Part shown: one piece after another, positions 25,704 through 34,412 of the stretch
Layout of the letters: the number at the start of each line of letters is the position of its first letter
Position numbering within the stretch: the stretch's first letter is position 1
Assembly (NCBI GenBank): GCA_946621465.1
Contig: CAMOOO010000007.1
Span: forward strand, 44,649-108,648
Direction of reading: 5' to 3'
DNA length: 64,000 bases
From: an uncultured Clostridia bacterium
Lineage (GTDB): Bacteria; Bacillota; Clostridia; Christensenellales; DTU072
Program-made: the position numbers and the translations under genes
Notes under the pieces: generated by a model
Database searches by the model: none
What the model saw: the letters and a program-made list of their open reading frames with translations, nothing else
What the model was told of the DNA's origin: nothing

Positions 25704-27168
25704 ATACACCTCTATTGGATTTATCGAACTCCATTTCCATGTCCGTCACCGTGATTTTATCCGCGGTCGAGGTTAGCGTGAGACCGACCGCGTCCCCCTT
25801 TCTGCCGATGACGATACAGTGGTTCCGTCCGGCCGCAGGAATGGAAAACTCCTGTTCCACGTCCGTCTTTACTTTGACCGTGATCTCGCCGCTGCTCCTC
25901 AAAAAGATCTTCTTTAAAATAACCTTTTCGCCTGCCGATGCGCATAGACTCACCGGATGGTACCATACCTTTTTAAGAGAAGTGGAAAACACCTTTCCGC
26001 TATTCCCCACCATGCCGATATCGAACGTATGATAACTGTGGGTGAACCGACAAAACAACTCGGTCTCGCCCTTGTATTCAACCGGAATGAATTCCGCCAC
26101 GTCCGCTCCTCTGGTGATTCCGTATTCCTTTCCGTCCGCGTCTACCACCAAAAAGGCGTTGTTGACAAAGTATGCGTTTTCCTCTCCTACTTGCGTCCCG
26201 TCCTTTTTCATGGAAAAGGTCAGATAGTAGCGGTTGTCAAAGCACGCCGCACTACAATTCTTTGCCGATTCGATAAGAGGAAAGAGGTTTTTCCAGATGG
26301 CGGTCACGACGGAGCCGTCGAGAGCATAAAAGCCCTTCCCGGACAAAAAGATCAATCTGCCGTCGCAAACGCAAACGCTTTTCGGATAAATGGGCTGTTC
26401 GGTACAAAAGACTTTCGTTAGCGTATAGGTAGAAGATCCCGGGTAGCGGACGTATTTATAAACGCCGTATTCGCGGAAGATGATCAAAGACTCTTTATAC
26501 ACCACGCAACGCAAAATTTTACCGCCGTCGTCGGGGAATTGCACCTTCCCCGCCCCTTCCGATTCTCGCCACTCGGTCGGGTCGTTCTCCGCACTGAATC
26601 GTAGTACGTTATTACCGCTCCCGCTCGTTGCGTACACTCTCCCGTTATATACGCAGGCATCGGAAAAATAGGGCGTATCGGACATCGTCTGCACGTTCGT
26701 TCCGTCGTAGATGACCAAGTGTCCTCTGTCGTCGCAAATCCAAAGCACGTCTTGTCCGTTGTATTCGCAATTTAAAAAAGTGAGATTGTCCGTACCCAGC
26801 GTAACGTTGATCTGGCTGAAACTCCGCGCGGTGGCGAGGTCGGCTTGGTATAGTTTTTCTCCGTCGCTATAGACGATCAATCTGTCGTCCCTTATCCCGG
26901 TGGACCTATCGAATCGTTTATAGAGAAAGAGTCGTTGTATCCCCTCTCCCGTAGTCCCCGTTCCGGGGATATATCTGTTTCCGATTTTGGCGTACTCAAT
27001 TCCGTTTCCCTCTTTTATTTCTCCTGCCGAAAATCGGACGTTATATCCGTATGAAGCGTAGTTAAAGGGAAGTTTTTCTCTCTCGACTCCGTCTATTCCG
27101 GAAAACTTTTCCACCTTATACAGATACTTTTTCGGTACCGTATACCTGTTTTGGCAATTGTATCTCAT
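25693..27168 (-). CDS. Phage head-tail connector / DNA-stabilisation protein, P22 gp10-like by position and size
   Basis: 491 aa rich in beta strands with repeated short blades (LIVYSDGEKLYQADL, LWICDDRGHLVIYDG, LIFLSGKGFYALDG), a propeller-like pattern. P22 gp10, the plug that binds below gp4, is close in length and directly follows gp4, as here. Sequence identity to gp10 cannot be judged by eye. It overlaps the gp4-like gene by 4 nt. No tail needle or tailspike gene follows. Confidence 0.6.
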   Translation of the reverse strand: MRYNCQNRYTVPKKYLYKVEKFSGIDGVEREKLPFNYASYGYNVRFSAGEIKEGNGIEYAKIGNRYIPGTGTTGEGIQRLFLYKRFDRSTGIRDDRLIVYSDGEKLYQADLATARSFSQINVTLGTDNLTFLNCEYNGQDVLWICDDRGHLVIYDGTNVQTMSDTPYFSDACVYNGRVYATSGSGNNVLRFSAENDPTEWRESEGAGKVQFPDDGGKILRCVVYKESLIIFREYGVYKYVRYPGSSTYTLTKVFCTEQPIYPKSVCVCDGRLIFLSGKGFYALDGSVVTAIWKNLFPLIESAKNCSAACFDNRYYLTFSMKKDGTQVGEENAYFVNNAFLVVDADGKEYGITRGADVAEFIPVEYKGETELFCRFTHSYHTFDIGMVGNSGKVFSTSLKKVWYHPVSLCASAGEKVILKKIFLRSSGEITVKVKTDVEQEFSIPAAGRNHCIVIGRKGDAVGLTLTSTADKITVTDMEMEFDKSNRGVYDE

Positions 27169-27689
27169 AAAAATCTCCTCGCCGGCAACACGATTTCTTT
27201 TCGCGTAGAAGAAAGGTTCTTCAGCGCGGTATAATATCTTTCTCCGAAGAGCGCGGCGTCATCGGTATAACCGGTCCGATATAAATACTCGCTCGCAACC
27301 CCCAGTGAAAGGACGTCCTCGGTATATTTGGGCGGCAGAGTCACGACGTCACCGGTGCCGAGAGAATGAAGAAAGTAGGAATAAGTCACTTCATAAGTGC
27401 CTTCGCGCGGCACCTTAATATAGGTGGGATACTCCCGAAAGCGAACGCTATCTTTCTGCTTAACCGAAAGGATGTGTACGGGCGTCTTTGACAGCGCGGA
27501 AAAGCTGATCTTCTTGTCCGCCACCGTGACGGTATCGGTGGCAATCAGATCGACGTATTGTTCGGTCAGTTCCCGTAAGATATACCGAGCGCAAGAAAGG
27601 ATGGCAGACGCCGTATCGTTCTCGGTATCGAAATCTACCTCCATTCTCAGTAGCTCCGCCGTCTTTTGCGCAATGGTTTTCGTCGTCAT
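27165..27689 (-). CDS. Phage head-tail adaptor, P22 gp4-like
   Basis: 174 aa: an N-terminal helical part (IAQKTAELLRMEVDFDTENDTASAI...YILRELTEQYVDL) and a later YEVTYSYFLHSLGTGDVVTLPPKYTEDVLSLGVASEYLYRTG segment typical of podophage adaptor proteins that sit under the portal. Size and order (after coat, before the gp10-like gene) match P22 gp4. It overlaps its neighbour by ATGA. Confidence 0.65.
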   Translation of the reverse strand: MTTKTIAQKTAELLRMEVDFDTENDTASAILSCARYILRELTEQYVDLIATDTVTVADKKISFSALSKTPVHILSVKQKDSVRFREYPTYIKVPREGTYEVTYSYFLHSLGTGDVVTLPPKYTEDVLSLGVASEYLYRTGYTDDAALFGERYYTALKNLSSTRKEIVLPARRFL

Positions 27690-27698
27690 ATCTCCCTC

Positions 27699-28019
27699 CT
27701 AAATTTTCGCAAGGCGCAGACGCCGGGAGAATTCGTCTTCTACTTTGTCCTGCATCAGAGCCGTTCTCCCCTGCTGATACTTTTCGTTCTTTTTATCGAT
27801 CTCTTCAATTAGCTTATCGACGTTTTCGACGCGGGTTGCATAAGTATACTCGATAGCTCTGACGTCAAGAGTATCGTACGGAAAGACCACTTGCCGTTTG
27901 CCGTTCGCCCACAGCGTGAACTTCTGTAATTCCGTTTCAAAATATATCTCGTACCTTTTATCGATTTCTTTTATACGCGATGCAATATCATATAGATCGT
28001 TTATTATTCTCAGTTTCAT
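27699..28019 (-). CDS. Small phage structural-region protein, unknown
   Basis: 106 aa, highly charged and helical at both ends (LIEEIDKKNEKYQQGRTALMQDKVEDEFSRRL) with a short beta segment (KFTLWANGKRQVVFPYDTLDV). Lies between the coat and gp4-like genes in the same operon. I do not recognise a family. A head-completion role is the simplest guess from position. Confidence 0.55.
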   Translation of the reverse strand: MKLRIINDLYDIASRIKEIDKRYEIYFETELQKFTLWANGKRQVVFPYDTLDVRAIEYTYATRVENVDKLIEEIDKKNEKYQQGRTALMQDKVEDEFSRRLRLAKI

Positions 28020-28044
28020 CTGCGCCTCGCAAAATTATTTATCG

Positions 28045-29226
28045 TTAGTCGTTGCTGTCGTCGGCAACGGGAGCGACGTAGGTCATCTTAGCCTGCGCCA
28101 TGGGACGGAGACAGATGAGGTTGCAATATTTAACCAACGTTGCATAGTATGCCGGTTTATTGGCTACCGGGTTAAGGATGCTGCCGTTGTTGCTTTCCAG
28201 CCATCTCCAGTCGTCCAACTGAACCAATTTAAAGTCGTCGGTATTGACGAAGAATACGGAGTTATCCGGAGCGAATTTCTCGACGTACAGCGGAATACCG
28301 TTGTAGGTTATGGAAGAAAATCCTGCTTCGATTTCTTTGTGGTCGATGTTGAGACTGTTGGTACGCATATATTCCAGATATTTACGACGCATATCATAAG
28401 AAGCAATGATGAGATTGGGTGCGGAGCCGTAATTCTCTTCGATGTGGTCGAGGACTTCTTGAATACTGTCGTTGGTCACTGCGGAAACGGTATACGAAGA
28501 AGGTTGCGCATAGGCAATGTTCCGACGGACGTTACCGTACATATGAGAAATAGTGCTGTCGAACAGATAGGGCAATCCGAAGATCTCGTTATTGAAGCTG
28601 CCTTGTACGGTGAGCGTGTTACCTACCGTAGTCGCCGTGGTAGCCGGAGTGATGGTGACCGTGCCGTCCGCTTTGTTGACGTTGGTTACCGTATGTCCGG
28701 TAGTGAGTGGTCCGGTAGAGCCGTTGATGTCGATAATCATACCTTCGACAAGGTTCTTGGTATTGTCAATAGAAAGAACGGTCGAAGAAGTGGTCGTGTG
28801 GTTGTCGATGGTGGCAAGGACACCGCTTCCCGGTTGGAAAAGCATACGGCGCATATTGAACTTCGCCGACTTAAGTAAGTTATCCATTTCGTGGTTGAGT
28901 ACGTTGACCACGCTCGAGGGCGCGCCCTGTCCCATACGAATGACTTTATCGCTCAATTCCACGTTACCGTAGATGTTGCAAAGTCCCGCTTTCAGGTTGA
29001 GGTAGGTCGGGTTGCCTGCCATAGGCAAAGTTCCCGTCTCGCCGGTACAACCGATACCGCCGTTGATACCGATACGGCAGGGAGCGTTGATCTCCTTTCC
29101 GGCGAGGTACTCGCTCGTCTCTTCCAAACGGGAAATAAACGGGCTGGTGTTTTCTTTGATCTCCTCCGCTACGGCGTCCAGATAGACGGAGCGAAGAATT
29201 TTGTCTGCATTACTGATCGTAATCAT
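28045..29226 (-). CDS. Phage major capsid protein (HK97-like fold, with insertion domain)
   Basis: 393 aa. An N-terminal arm (NADKILRSVYLDAVAEEIKENTSPF), the coat core with QGAPSSVVNVLNHEMDNLLKSAKFNMRRML, a Thr/Gly-rich beta insertion at residues ~140-190 (TTTSSTVLSIDNTKN...TVTITPATTATTVG), and a C-terminal half with LIIASYDMRRKYLEYMRTN and PLYVEKFAPDNSVFFVNTDDF. The inserted beta domain recalls the I-domain of P22 coat. Directly follows the scaffold gene, as expected. Confidence 0.85.
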   Translation of the reverse strand: MITISNADKILRSVYLDAVAEEIKENTSPFISRLEETSEYLAGKEINAPCRIGINGGIGCTGETGTLPMAGNPTYLNLKAGLCNIYGNVELSDKVIRMGQGAPSSVVNVLNHEMDNLLKSAKFNMRRMLFQPGSGVLATIDNHTTTSSTVLSIDNTKNLVEGMIIDINGSTGPLTTGHTVTNVNKADGTVTITPATTATTVGNTLTVQGSFNNEIFGLPYLFDSTISHMYGNVRRNIAYAQPSSYTVSAVTNDSIQEVLDHIEENYGSAPNLIIASYDMRRKYLEYMRTNSLNIDHKEIEAGFSSITYNGIPLYVEKFAPDNSVFFVNTDDFKLVQLDDWRWLESNNGSILNPVANKPAYYATLVKYCNLICLRPMAQAKMTYVAPVADDSND

Positions 29227-29229
29227 TTT

Positions 29230-29775
29230 CTAAATCCTCTCTAAAATTTTTTTTGCTATTTCCCCTGCTTCTTTTATGGATCGCGGGCGATAAGCCGGGG
29301 CAACGGGGATAGCTCCCCCTTTGGGTAGAGACCGAAAAGAATTGTTTTCTCGGATCCTGTCCAGGTATCCGTTGATAACGTATTCTTTGTTCTCTTCGTC
29401 ACTGAGGACCTTGCTGATGACCTTTTCGTCTTTTGCCATCTCCTCTTCCGTTTTGATGTTGCGTGAAAGAACGTTCAGTAGCGCCTCTTCATACCCTTCC
29501 GCACGCGCGGACTTGGCGATTTCATCGTTCAATTCATCGGCGAATCGTTCGGCAACGGGGTACTTTTCCATAAGGGTTTTTACCCCGTCTTTTTTGTCGA
29601 TAGCTTCTTGCTTAGACTCCAGCTCTCTCAACTTTTGACTTCTTTTCGTGAACTCGCTTTCGAGAGCGGTGTAGGCTTTTAACAGCTCTTCGGCGGAATT
29701 AAATTTGCCGTAAGAAGTCCCCTCTTTCTTGTCGCCGTTATCGGCGGGAATGTCGGAAATTTTTTCTTGTTCCAT
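29230..29775 (-). CDS. Phage scaffolding protein
   Basis: 181 aa, almost entirely charged and helical (AEELLKAYTALESEFTKRSQ, then LRELESKQEAIDKK), with a basic/hydrophobic C-terminus (RPRSIKEAGEIAKKILERI). Composition and place between portal and coat are those of a scaffold. I start at ATG 29775, which has AAGGAG upstream; a longer frame running back into the portal gene has no such site. Confidence 0.75.
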   Translation of the reverse strand: MEQEKISDIPADNGDKKEGTSYGKFNSAEELLKAYTALESEFTKRSQKLRELESKQEAIDKKDGVKTLMEKYPVAERFADELNDEIAKSARAEGYEEALLNVLSRNIKTEEEMAKDEKVISKVLSDEENKEYVINGYLDRIRENNSFRSLPKGGAIPVAPAYRPRSIKEAGEIAKKILERI

Positions 29776-29804
29776 TTTCTTTAACTCCTTTTTTTCAGTG
29801 TTTT

Positions 29805-31646
29805 TTATGCGTCCCGTTCTTCTGCCGAATGCAAAAGTTTTTTGTGACCTTCGACGTGACTTATGAGCAATTCTCTTCTCTCTCCCTTCAATGGGCATTC
29901 CTCTTGCAGCAGATAGCTGACATGCTCGCTGATATGCACACTATGGTCATCTATACTTTCTATTTCGGGTTCCGAAACGGAAAACATTTCATTTTCTCGC
30001 ATCGCCTTCTTGCGGTGCAGTTCTTGCTCGGACAGGGCGCTTTCCCAGTTTCCTAATCCCAGCATCTCTATCATTTTCATACGGGCGATATCGGACATCT
30101 TTCCGTCCGGTCCGAAAAGCAGTCCCATTTCAAAAAGTTCTCTCGCCGTTTGCCTTCTTATCTCCGCGCTGTTTACCGCTTCGTCTTCCACGTCGAAACG
30201 GATATCGTCGCAACTGATGTCGCTTGCGGAAAACATAGCCGTTTCCACTCCGCCGTTCTCCCCGTAAATGCGTTTCAAACGGCTGACGGAAGCGAACTGT
30301 TTATAGAGCCAGAGGATCTTTTTACCCACCTCTTTTATCGCGTAACGGATGTTATCGCTGACCATCGCCATACGATTGTTATCCTGTTGCATGATGAGGT
30401 TCAACGCGACACCGGACATATTATTTGCGCTGAAACCGGACGAAAGCAGAAAGTCGCTGACGCCGCTTATGGATACGAATTCCTCGAGCAGTTTGTCCTC
30501 TTCTTCTCCGAATTCCGACGGGACGCTCCCCAGGTCTTCCATTCTTGGCGCGTTGCTCCCCTGGCGGTAGATCAGCACCTTCCCCGGCCCGATACCGTCC
30601 TCTTCCAACTCGTCGAAATCAATACTGCCGTCTTCGGCAATAAGCACCCCTGCCGTCATACGATTAAAGAACTCGTGCTTTCTGTTCTTCACTGCGTTAT
30701 AGGCTCTTTGTACGGGGATCAGACGCTCGATAATACTGCTCCCGAAAAAGGATGCCGGTTGAGAAATACACGCCTGACGGACGAAAGGTAAGACCTCGCC
30801 ATTTTCAAAGCGATAAGGTAGTTTTCCATCGTAAAGGAGAGTATCTCCGGCAACGACGAGCAGTCTCCCCTCCGGGTTCTCGCTGTCCGGTACCGAATAC
30901 CGCTCGATGACCGTTATATAGTCCTCTTGCTCCTTGCCGCGCACAAGACGGTTTCTGCCCTTTTGCAATGCCGTTCCGCCGATGTTCCCGGTGTCAAACA
31001 AAAAGACGTTCACCGGGCTGAGCGGTTTGGGCTTTTTGCCCCAAATCTCCTCTACGACGGACAGCGGATAGGCCTTGGCATGAATAATGCTCCTCAGCTC
31101 CCCAATGTCGCTTGCGCTTAAATTGTCCGGATAGATTTCGTACGGCGGACAGACGCTGATCTCTACGTCGCCTTCGTATAAGCCCTCTTCCGGCGCGACG
31201 CATCTTCCTTTTGTGGGCGACCAGTAAACTTTGTAAAAAGCCGTTCCCGTCAGCTCCGACCAGAAAGTCGCTTCGTTGACTATCTTCCTGAAATTGTTTT
31301 CTTCCTCAACGCTACGAAGTAGTTTAGTGGAAAACTTCGCCGTTTCCACGTCCGCACGATCGTTGGTCGCCGGAATGACACTGACCGATCCGCGGATGTT
31401 GGAAAACTTGCTCAGCCTCGCCTCGATAATGGGAGCGATATGGTTGTACACCTCGTTCTCCTGCCAGTAATACTTTTTGTCCGCTTCGGTGATCTCTCCG
31501 GTAGGAAGCACCTCAGACTGTTGGTTGCCGGCATAGAAGTTGAGATTGAGTAGCCAGCTTCTCTCCAGATTCAGTCTCTCTTTTACCCGACGGGCAAAGT
31601 CCGCCTGTACGAATTCCACCCTCGGGTCGATCTTTTTTTCTTTCAT
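29805..31646 (-). CDS. Phage portal protein, P22-like
   Basis: 613 aa. The N-terminus DFARRVKERLNLERSWLLNLNFYAGNQ and ...KYYWQENEVYNHIAPIIEARLSKF is typical for P22-type portals. The middle holds PVQRAYNAVKNRKHEFFNRMTAGVLIAEDG and SGVSDFLLSSGFSANNMSGVALNLIM. The C-terminal ~100 residues are acidic and helical. It forms the DNA-entry ring. It overlaps the preceding small gene by 4 nt. Confidence 0.85.
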   Translation of the reverse strand: MKEKKIDPRVEFVQADFARRVKERLNLERSWLLNLNFYAGNQQSEVLPTGEITEADKKYYWQENEVYNHIAPIIEARLSKFSNIRGSVSVIPATNDRADVETAKFSTKLLRSVEEENNFRKIVNEATFWSELTGTAFYKVYWSPTKGRCVAPEEGLYEGDVEISVCPPYEIYPDNLSASDIGELRSIIHAKAYPLSVVEEIWGKKPKPLSPVNVFLFDTGNIGGTALQKGRNRLVRGKEQEDYITVIERYSVPDSENPEGRLLVVAGDTLLYDGKLPYRFENGEVLPFVRQACISQPASFFGSSIIERLIPVQRAYNAVKNRKHEFFNRMTAGVLIAEDGSIDFDELEEDGIGPGKVLIYRQGSNAPRMEDLGSVPSEFGEEEDKLLEEFVSISGVSDFLLSSGFSANNMSGVALNLIMQQDNNRMAMVSDNIRYAIKEVGKKILWLYKQFASVSRLKRIYGENGGVETAMFSASDISCDDIRFDVEDEAVNSAEIRRQTARELFEMGLLFGPDGKMSDIARMKMIEMLGLGNWESALSEQELHRKKAMRENEMFSVSEPEIESIDDHSVHISEHVSYLLQEECPLKGERRELLISHVEGHKKLLHSAEERDA

Positions 31647-31903
31647 TTCTTTTTCACCTCGCTCTTTTTTAATTCTTTTAATAGTCTTTCTTTTTCCTTT
31701 TTCAGTTCTTCAGTTCCCATTCTGCTCAGTTCGGAATCCCGTAGTTCCATATACGCTTTTATCGCAGACAGATCAGGCGGAACGTGCTTGACCGAGTGTT
31801 TCTCTTTTGATAGGATCTTGTTACCCTCTTCATCAACGTTATATTCGCACACGATCTCCTCGACGTCGTACCCTTTTGCCTTTTTATAAAGCGTCTCCAT
31901 CAT
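31643..31903 (-). CDS. 86-aa protein resembling the C-terminal part of a small terminase
   Basis: The segment KHSVKHVPPDLSAIKAYMELRD resembles the VKxxPPDxxAxxFWLKNR tail seen in many Firmicutes phage small terminases. The N-terminus (YDVEEIVCEYNVDEEGNKIL) matches the beta-hairpin that precedes it. The DNA-binding HTH domain expected in a full small terminase is absent. It lies between the large terminase and portal genes. If it is the small terminase it has lost its DNA-recognition half. Confidence 0.45.
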   Translation of the reverse strand: MMETLYKKAKGYDVEEIVCEYNVDEEGNKILSKEKHSVKHVPPDLSAIKAYMELRDSELSRMGTEELKKEKERLLKELKKSEVKKK

Positions 31904-31910
31904 GATCCGT

Positions 31911-33335
31911 TCACCTCCTTTTCGCCTGCGCGACCAGTCTCCGGAAATTCTTTTCCAACGCCGATTCCTCTTTTTTAGGCGGCTCGTACGTTTTCTTTCG
32001 GTGCATGACGTAGTACCTTAGTTCATCCATGGCGTGGTCGTCTTTTTTTATCGGCAGATCGCAACTGCCCCAGCTATATCCCTTTATCTCCCGGATCATT
32101 TCTTTGCAGGTGCGGAAGATAAAGAGTGCCGGCGGCCTCTTTTTTAATACCGATTTCACCGCGCTGATGCCGGAAAACATATCTTTATCGACCCGACAGT
32201 TGACGGCAATTCCTCGCTCGAAAAACATCTCCGCCACGCTTTTACTGGACGCCAGCGTCCGTTGACCGGCGGCGCTGTCAATCAGCGCCTCTATATTCCC
32301 CCGGCTATCCCTGTGCCACCCCAATCTATCGGCGATCTCCTTAATGCGCTCGGCGTGATAATCAATATCGCGTTCTTTCTCGTAGTGTTCGGCAACAACG
32401 TAGATGTTTCCGTCGTAGTCGGCGCAATAAAAATGGGCGCTGAGGGGATTCCGTAAGCCGGGGTCTATGCTGATGGTGTCCTGCCACTCGACGGGAATGG
32501 GCATGGGATCGATCACGTGTACGTTCTCGTCGAACTCCGGATAGACCAACCCACCGTCACCGTTAAACCTGCCGTATCGTCTGCTTTGCAAAATCTCATC
32601 GTCCATGCCCGACGAAAGAAGTTCCACCTCTTCTCGGTCCAAAAAGGGATTGTCCGCCCACTCCATCTGTTCGTACCAGACTTCGGGATTATTGAATTTA
32701 TTAAGGTATATCTCGTCATACACCCACGTCCGACCCGACAAAGGCGTCATAGTGCCGAATATCTCCCCCTTTTTATCCAGTACGCGCATTCTGCACTCGT
32801 CGTAGATATCTTTCGGCGGTTCTTCGTCAAACCATACGAAGTCCAGGCTGGCGCCCTGAAACTTTTCCCGGCCCTGCTCTGCCGATTTAAAGCCGATCTT
32901 AGATAACCCCCCAAAGACGTTCCGGACCACGATAGTGTCGATAATGCCCGTAGCCGGACTGTCCTTACTCCCCTTTGCCATAACAAGGTCCTCAATCCAT
33001 TCCGGATCGAGATAGTGAAGAATTTTATTCTGCGCCACGTCGCGTTGCACTTCGTAACTGACGCTGACCACCCACCCGAACACGTTCTCCCTGTTCTTTC
33101 TATAAGGATGTATCCCGCGTGCAAGCCACACAGCCTCTACCGCGCCGCATTCCGTCTTTCCGCACCGGTTTCCGCCGAACACCCAGCGATTTCTCTTTAG
33201 GCATGTATGAAAAGCCATCTGTTTGGCGTGGATCTTTTCCCCGGTATTATACCTGGATAAAAAATCGTATTTCTCCCTGCGTTTCAGGATCTCTTCGATC
33301 TTAAGCAACCGCTCAATGATCTCTCTTTCCTTCAT
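31911..33335 (-). CDS. Phage terminase large subunit
   Basis: 474 aa. ATPase: Walker A GGNRCGKT near residue 54, Walker B DFVWFDEEPP. Nuclease: SIDPGLRNPLSAHFY (first Asp), EALIDSAAG and DDHAMDELRYY (later Asp residues). All catalytic positions are present, so it should still drive DNA packaging. AGGAG lies ahead of the ATG. It is the first gene of the operon, 56 nt downstream of a phased 10-bp repeat array. Confidence 0.9.
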   Translation of the reverse strand: MKEREIIERLLKIEEILKRREKYDFLSRYNTGEKIHAKQMAFHTCLKRNRWVFGGNRCGKTECGAVEAVWLARGIHPYRKNRENVFGWVVSVSYEVQRDVAQNKILHYLDPEWIEDLVMAKGSKDSPATGIIDTIVVRNVFGGLSKIGFKSAEQGREKFQGASLDFVWFDEEPPKDIYDECRMRVLDKKGEIFGTMTPLSGRTWVYDEIYLNKFNNPEVWYEQMEWADNPFLDREEVELLSSGMDDEILQSRRYGRFNGDGGLVYPEFDENVHVIDPMPIPVEWQDTISIDPGLRNPLSAHFYCADYDGNIYVVAEHYEKERDIDYHAERIKEIADRLGWHRDSRGNIEALIDSAAGQRTLASSKSVAEMFFERGIAVNCRVDKDMFSGISAVKSVLKKRPPALFIFRTCKEMIREIKGYSWGSCDLPIKKDDHAMDELRYYVMHRKKTYEPPKKEESALEKNFRRLVAQAKRR

Positions 33336-33390
33336 TCTTTCTCCTCATGCCCTAACGGCAACGCTATCCTATCACATAAAAAACCCTCTT

Positions 33391-33440
33391 TTGGTTGAAA
33401 TCGGTCGAGATTGGTTGAAATTGGTTGAAATTGGTTGAAA
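33391..33440. repeat. Five tandem 10-bp units (TTGGTTGAAA) in exact phase
   Basis: Units at 33391, 33401, 33411, 33421 and 33431. Four read TTGGTTGAAA and the second reads TCGGTCGAGA. The spacing is exactly 10 bp, about one turn of DNA, so all copies face the same side of the helix. The array is 56 bp upstream of the large terminase start. Confidence 0.8.
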
Positions 33441-33520
33441 AGTGATTGATTTTTGCCGTTTTCTTTTAAATTACGGTTAAAATGAACAGGAAATAATTTT
33501 AAAAAAATTTTACAAGAAAA

Positions 33521-33540
33521 ACTCCCCTTATTGGGGGAGT
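33521..33540 (-). terminator. Intrinsic terminator after the PPC-domain gene
   Basis: ACTCCCC and GGGGAGT form a 7-bp stem with a 6-nt loop. Read on the minus strand it is followed by TTTTTC. It lies 44 nt after the stop of the PPC gene and isolates it from the phage operon. Confidence 0.8.
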
Positions 33541-33583
33541 CGGAAATAAAATATTGATATTAAACCGTTAAAGCTGATTTATA

Positions 33584-34003
33584 TTAAAAGGTGATTTTAT
33601 TGATCCCGACAGTGCTGTCGAATTTACGCTCGGCAGAGCCGTTTATAATTTGCAAAAATATCTCGGCGGTCAAGGAGACCTTACCTTCGAACAGGTGTCC
33701 GCCCACGACGGTGCCGTCGCATCCGGTACAGGTAATGTGCGCGTGGAGATAAGGGGCGCCCTCTTTGGTCGTCAGGTTGCCAACGACGGAATTGATCTCG
33801 TGGTTGCCTGTATAACGGTAATGGGCGTAATCGGCTTTGTCGAGGTCGAACACACCCACCTCAAAGTCGTCTACTGCGCCGATTCCGGTCAGGTACGCTA
33901 ACGTAATGCCCTCTTTTTTGGCTACGCTAAGTACGCTCTCGACTATCTTATCGCCCTTATCCAAACGAACGACGATGGTATTATCAAAAATTCCGTATTC
34001 CAT
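33584..34003 (-). CDS. PPC (DUF296) domain protein
   Basis: 139 aa, a single PCC/DUF296 domain: LAYLTGIGAVDDFEVGVFDL, then NHEINSVVGNL, and the metal-binding-like YLHAHITCTGCDGTVVGGHL with conserved His residues. Plant relatives are fused to AT-hooks. The bacterial single-domain proteins are trimeric with no agreed function. It stands alone between its own promoter and terminator. Confidence 0.85.
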   Translation of the reverse strand: MEYGIFDNTIVVRLDKGDKIVESVLSVAKKEGITLAYLTGIGAVDDFEVGVFDLDKADYAHYRYTGNHEINSVVGNLTTKEGAPYLHAHITCTGCDGTVVGGHLFEGKVSLTAEIFLQIINGSAERKFDSTVGINKITF

Positions 34004-34024
34004 AGTATCACCTCACTATAAACG

Positions 34025-34053
34025 AGTATAGCACATTTGTTTCCGCTACGCAA
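34025..34053 (-). promoter_or_regulatory. Promoter of the PPC-domain gene
   Basis: Minus strand: TTGCGT (34048-34053), 17-nt spacer, TATACT (34025-34030) preceded by TGC, an extended -10. Transcription would begin about 15 nt before the ATG at 34003. Confidence 0.6.
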
Positions 34054-34216
34054 AACCTTTTTACTATATTCCCTATATGAAAAAGCGGTAATTGCATACG
34101 GGGTTTGATCTGAATGGGATTATTTAAAAAACTCTCTCCGTACTTACTTGCTCGTACGCAGACGATCTCCCTTTCTCTCCTCTCCTTTCGGCTCGAAAAG
34201 GGCGCAAAAATAAGGA

Positions 34217-34346
34217 TTAATCTGCAAACCAAATTTACTGGGGGACATATGCTCATTATCGTATGGATTTCAGAAGGGAGTAAGGGGAGATTTGCGCTCA
34301 TAAAACACTACCTTTTATTCGTATCTATAACAAAAGACAATCCTTA
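34217..34346 (+). repeat. Diverged single copy of the 243-bp repeat family
   Basis: This stretch matches parts of the tandem repeat at 35440-35967: TCTGCAAACCAAAT..., ACATATGCTCATTATCGT, the end word GCTCATAAAAC (34296-34306) and ATAACAAAAGACAATCC. The middle TTTCGCGAAA palindromes and the left end are missing. A short frame from ATG 34249 begins MLIIVWISEGSKG, like the MLIIVRISGGRKV of the other copies. I found no gene in the rest of 34054-34372. Confidence 0.6.
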
Positions 34347-34372
34347 AGGTGAGTGCCGATAGGGATTTTATA

Positions 34373-34401
34373 AGGAAGAGGCTTTTCAACAGCCCCTTCC
34401 T
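34373..34401. terminator. Terminator-like hairpin after the immunity-like gene
   Basis: AGGAAGAGGCT and AGCCCCTTCCT form an 11-bp stem with one mismatch and a 7-nt loop, 11 nt past the stop at 34413. The following T-tract is weak on both strands, so termination may be partial. Confidence 0.4.
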
Positions 34402-34412
34402 ACAAAATGTTT

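Noticed and set aside
27898-28878. A 326-codon + strand frame opposite the coat gene
   Set aside because: Shadow of the major capsid gene; composition (Val, Gly, Arg) and lack of a start signal argue against it.
25375-33335. Complete prophage
   Set aside because: No integrase, repressor, replication, tail-fibre or endolysin gene is found, and no att-like repeats flank the block.
33391-33440. CRISPR-like array
   Set aside because: The units are 10 bp and contiguous, with no spacers, and no cas genes are present.
34008-34301. A 97-codon minus-strand frame upstream of the PPC gene
   Set aside because: It crosses the PPC promoter and the diverged repeat copy, lacks a ribosome binding site and has no recognisable motif.
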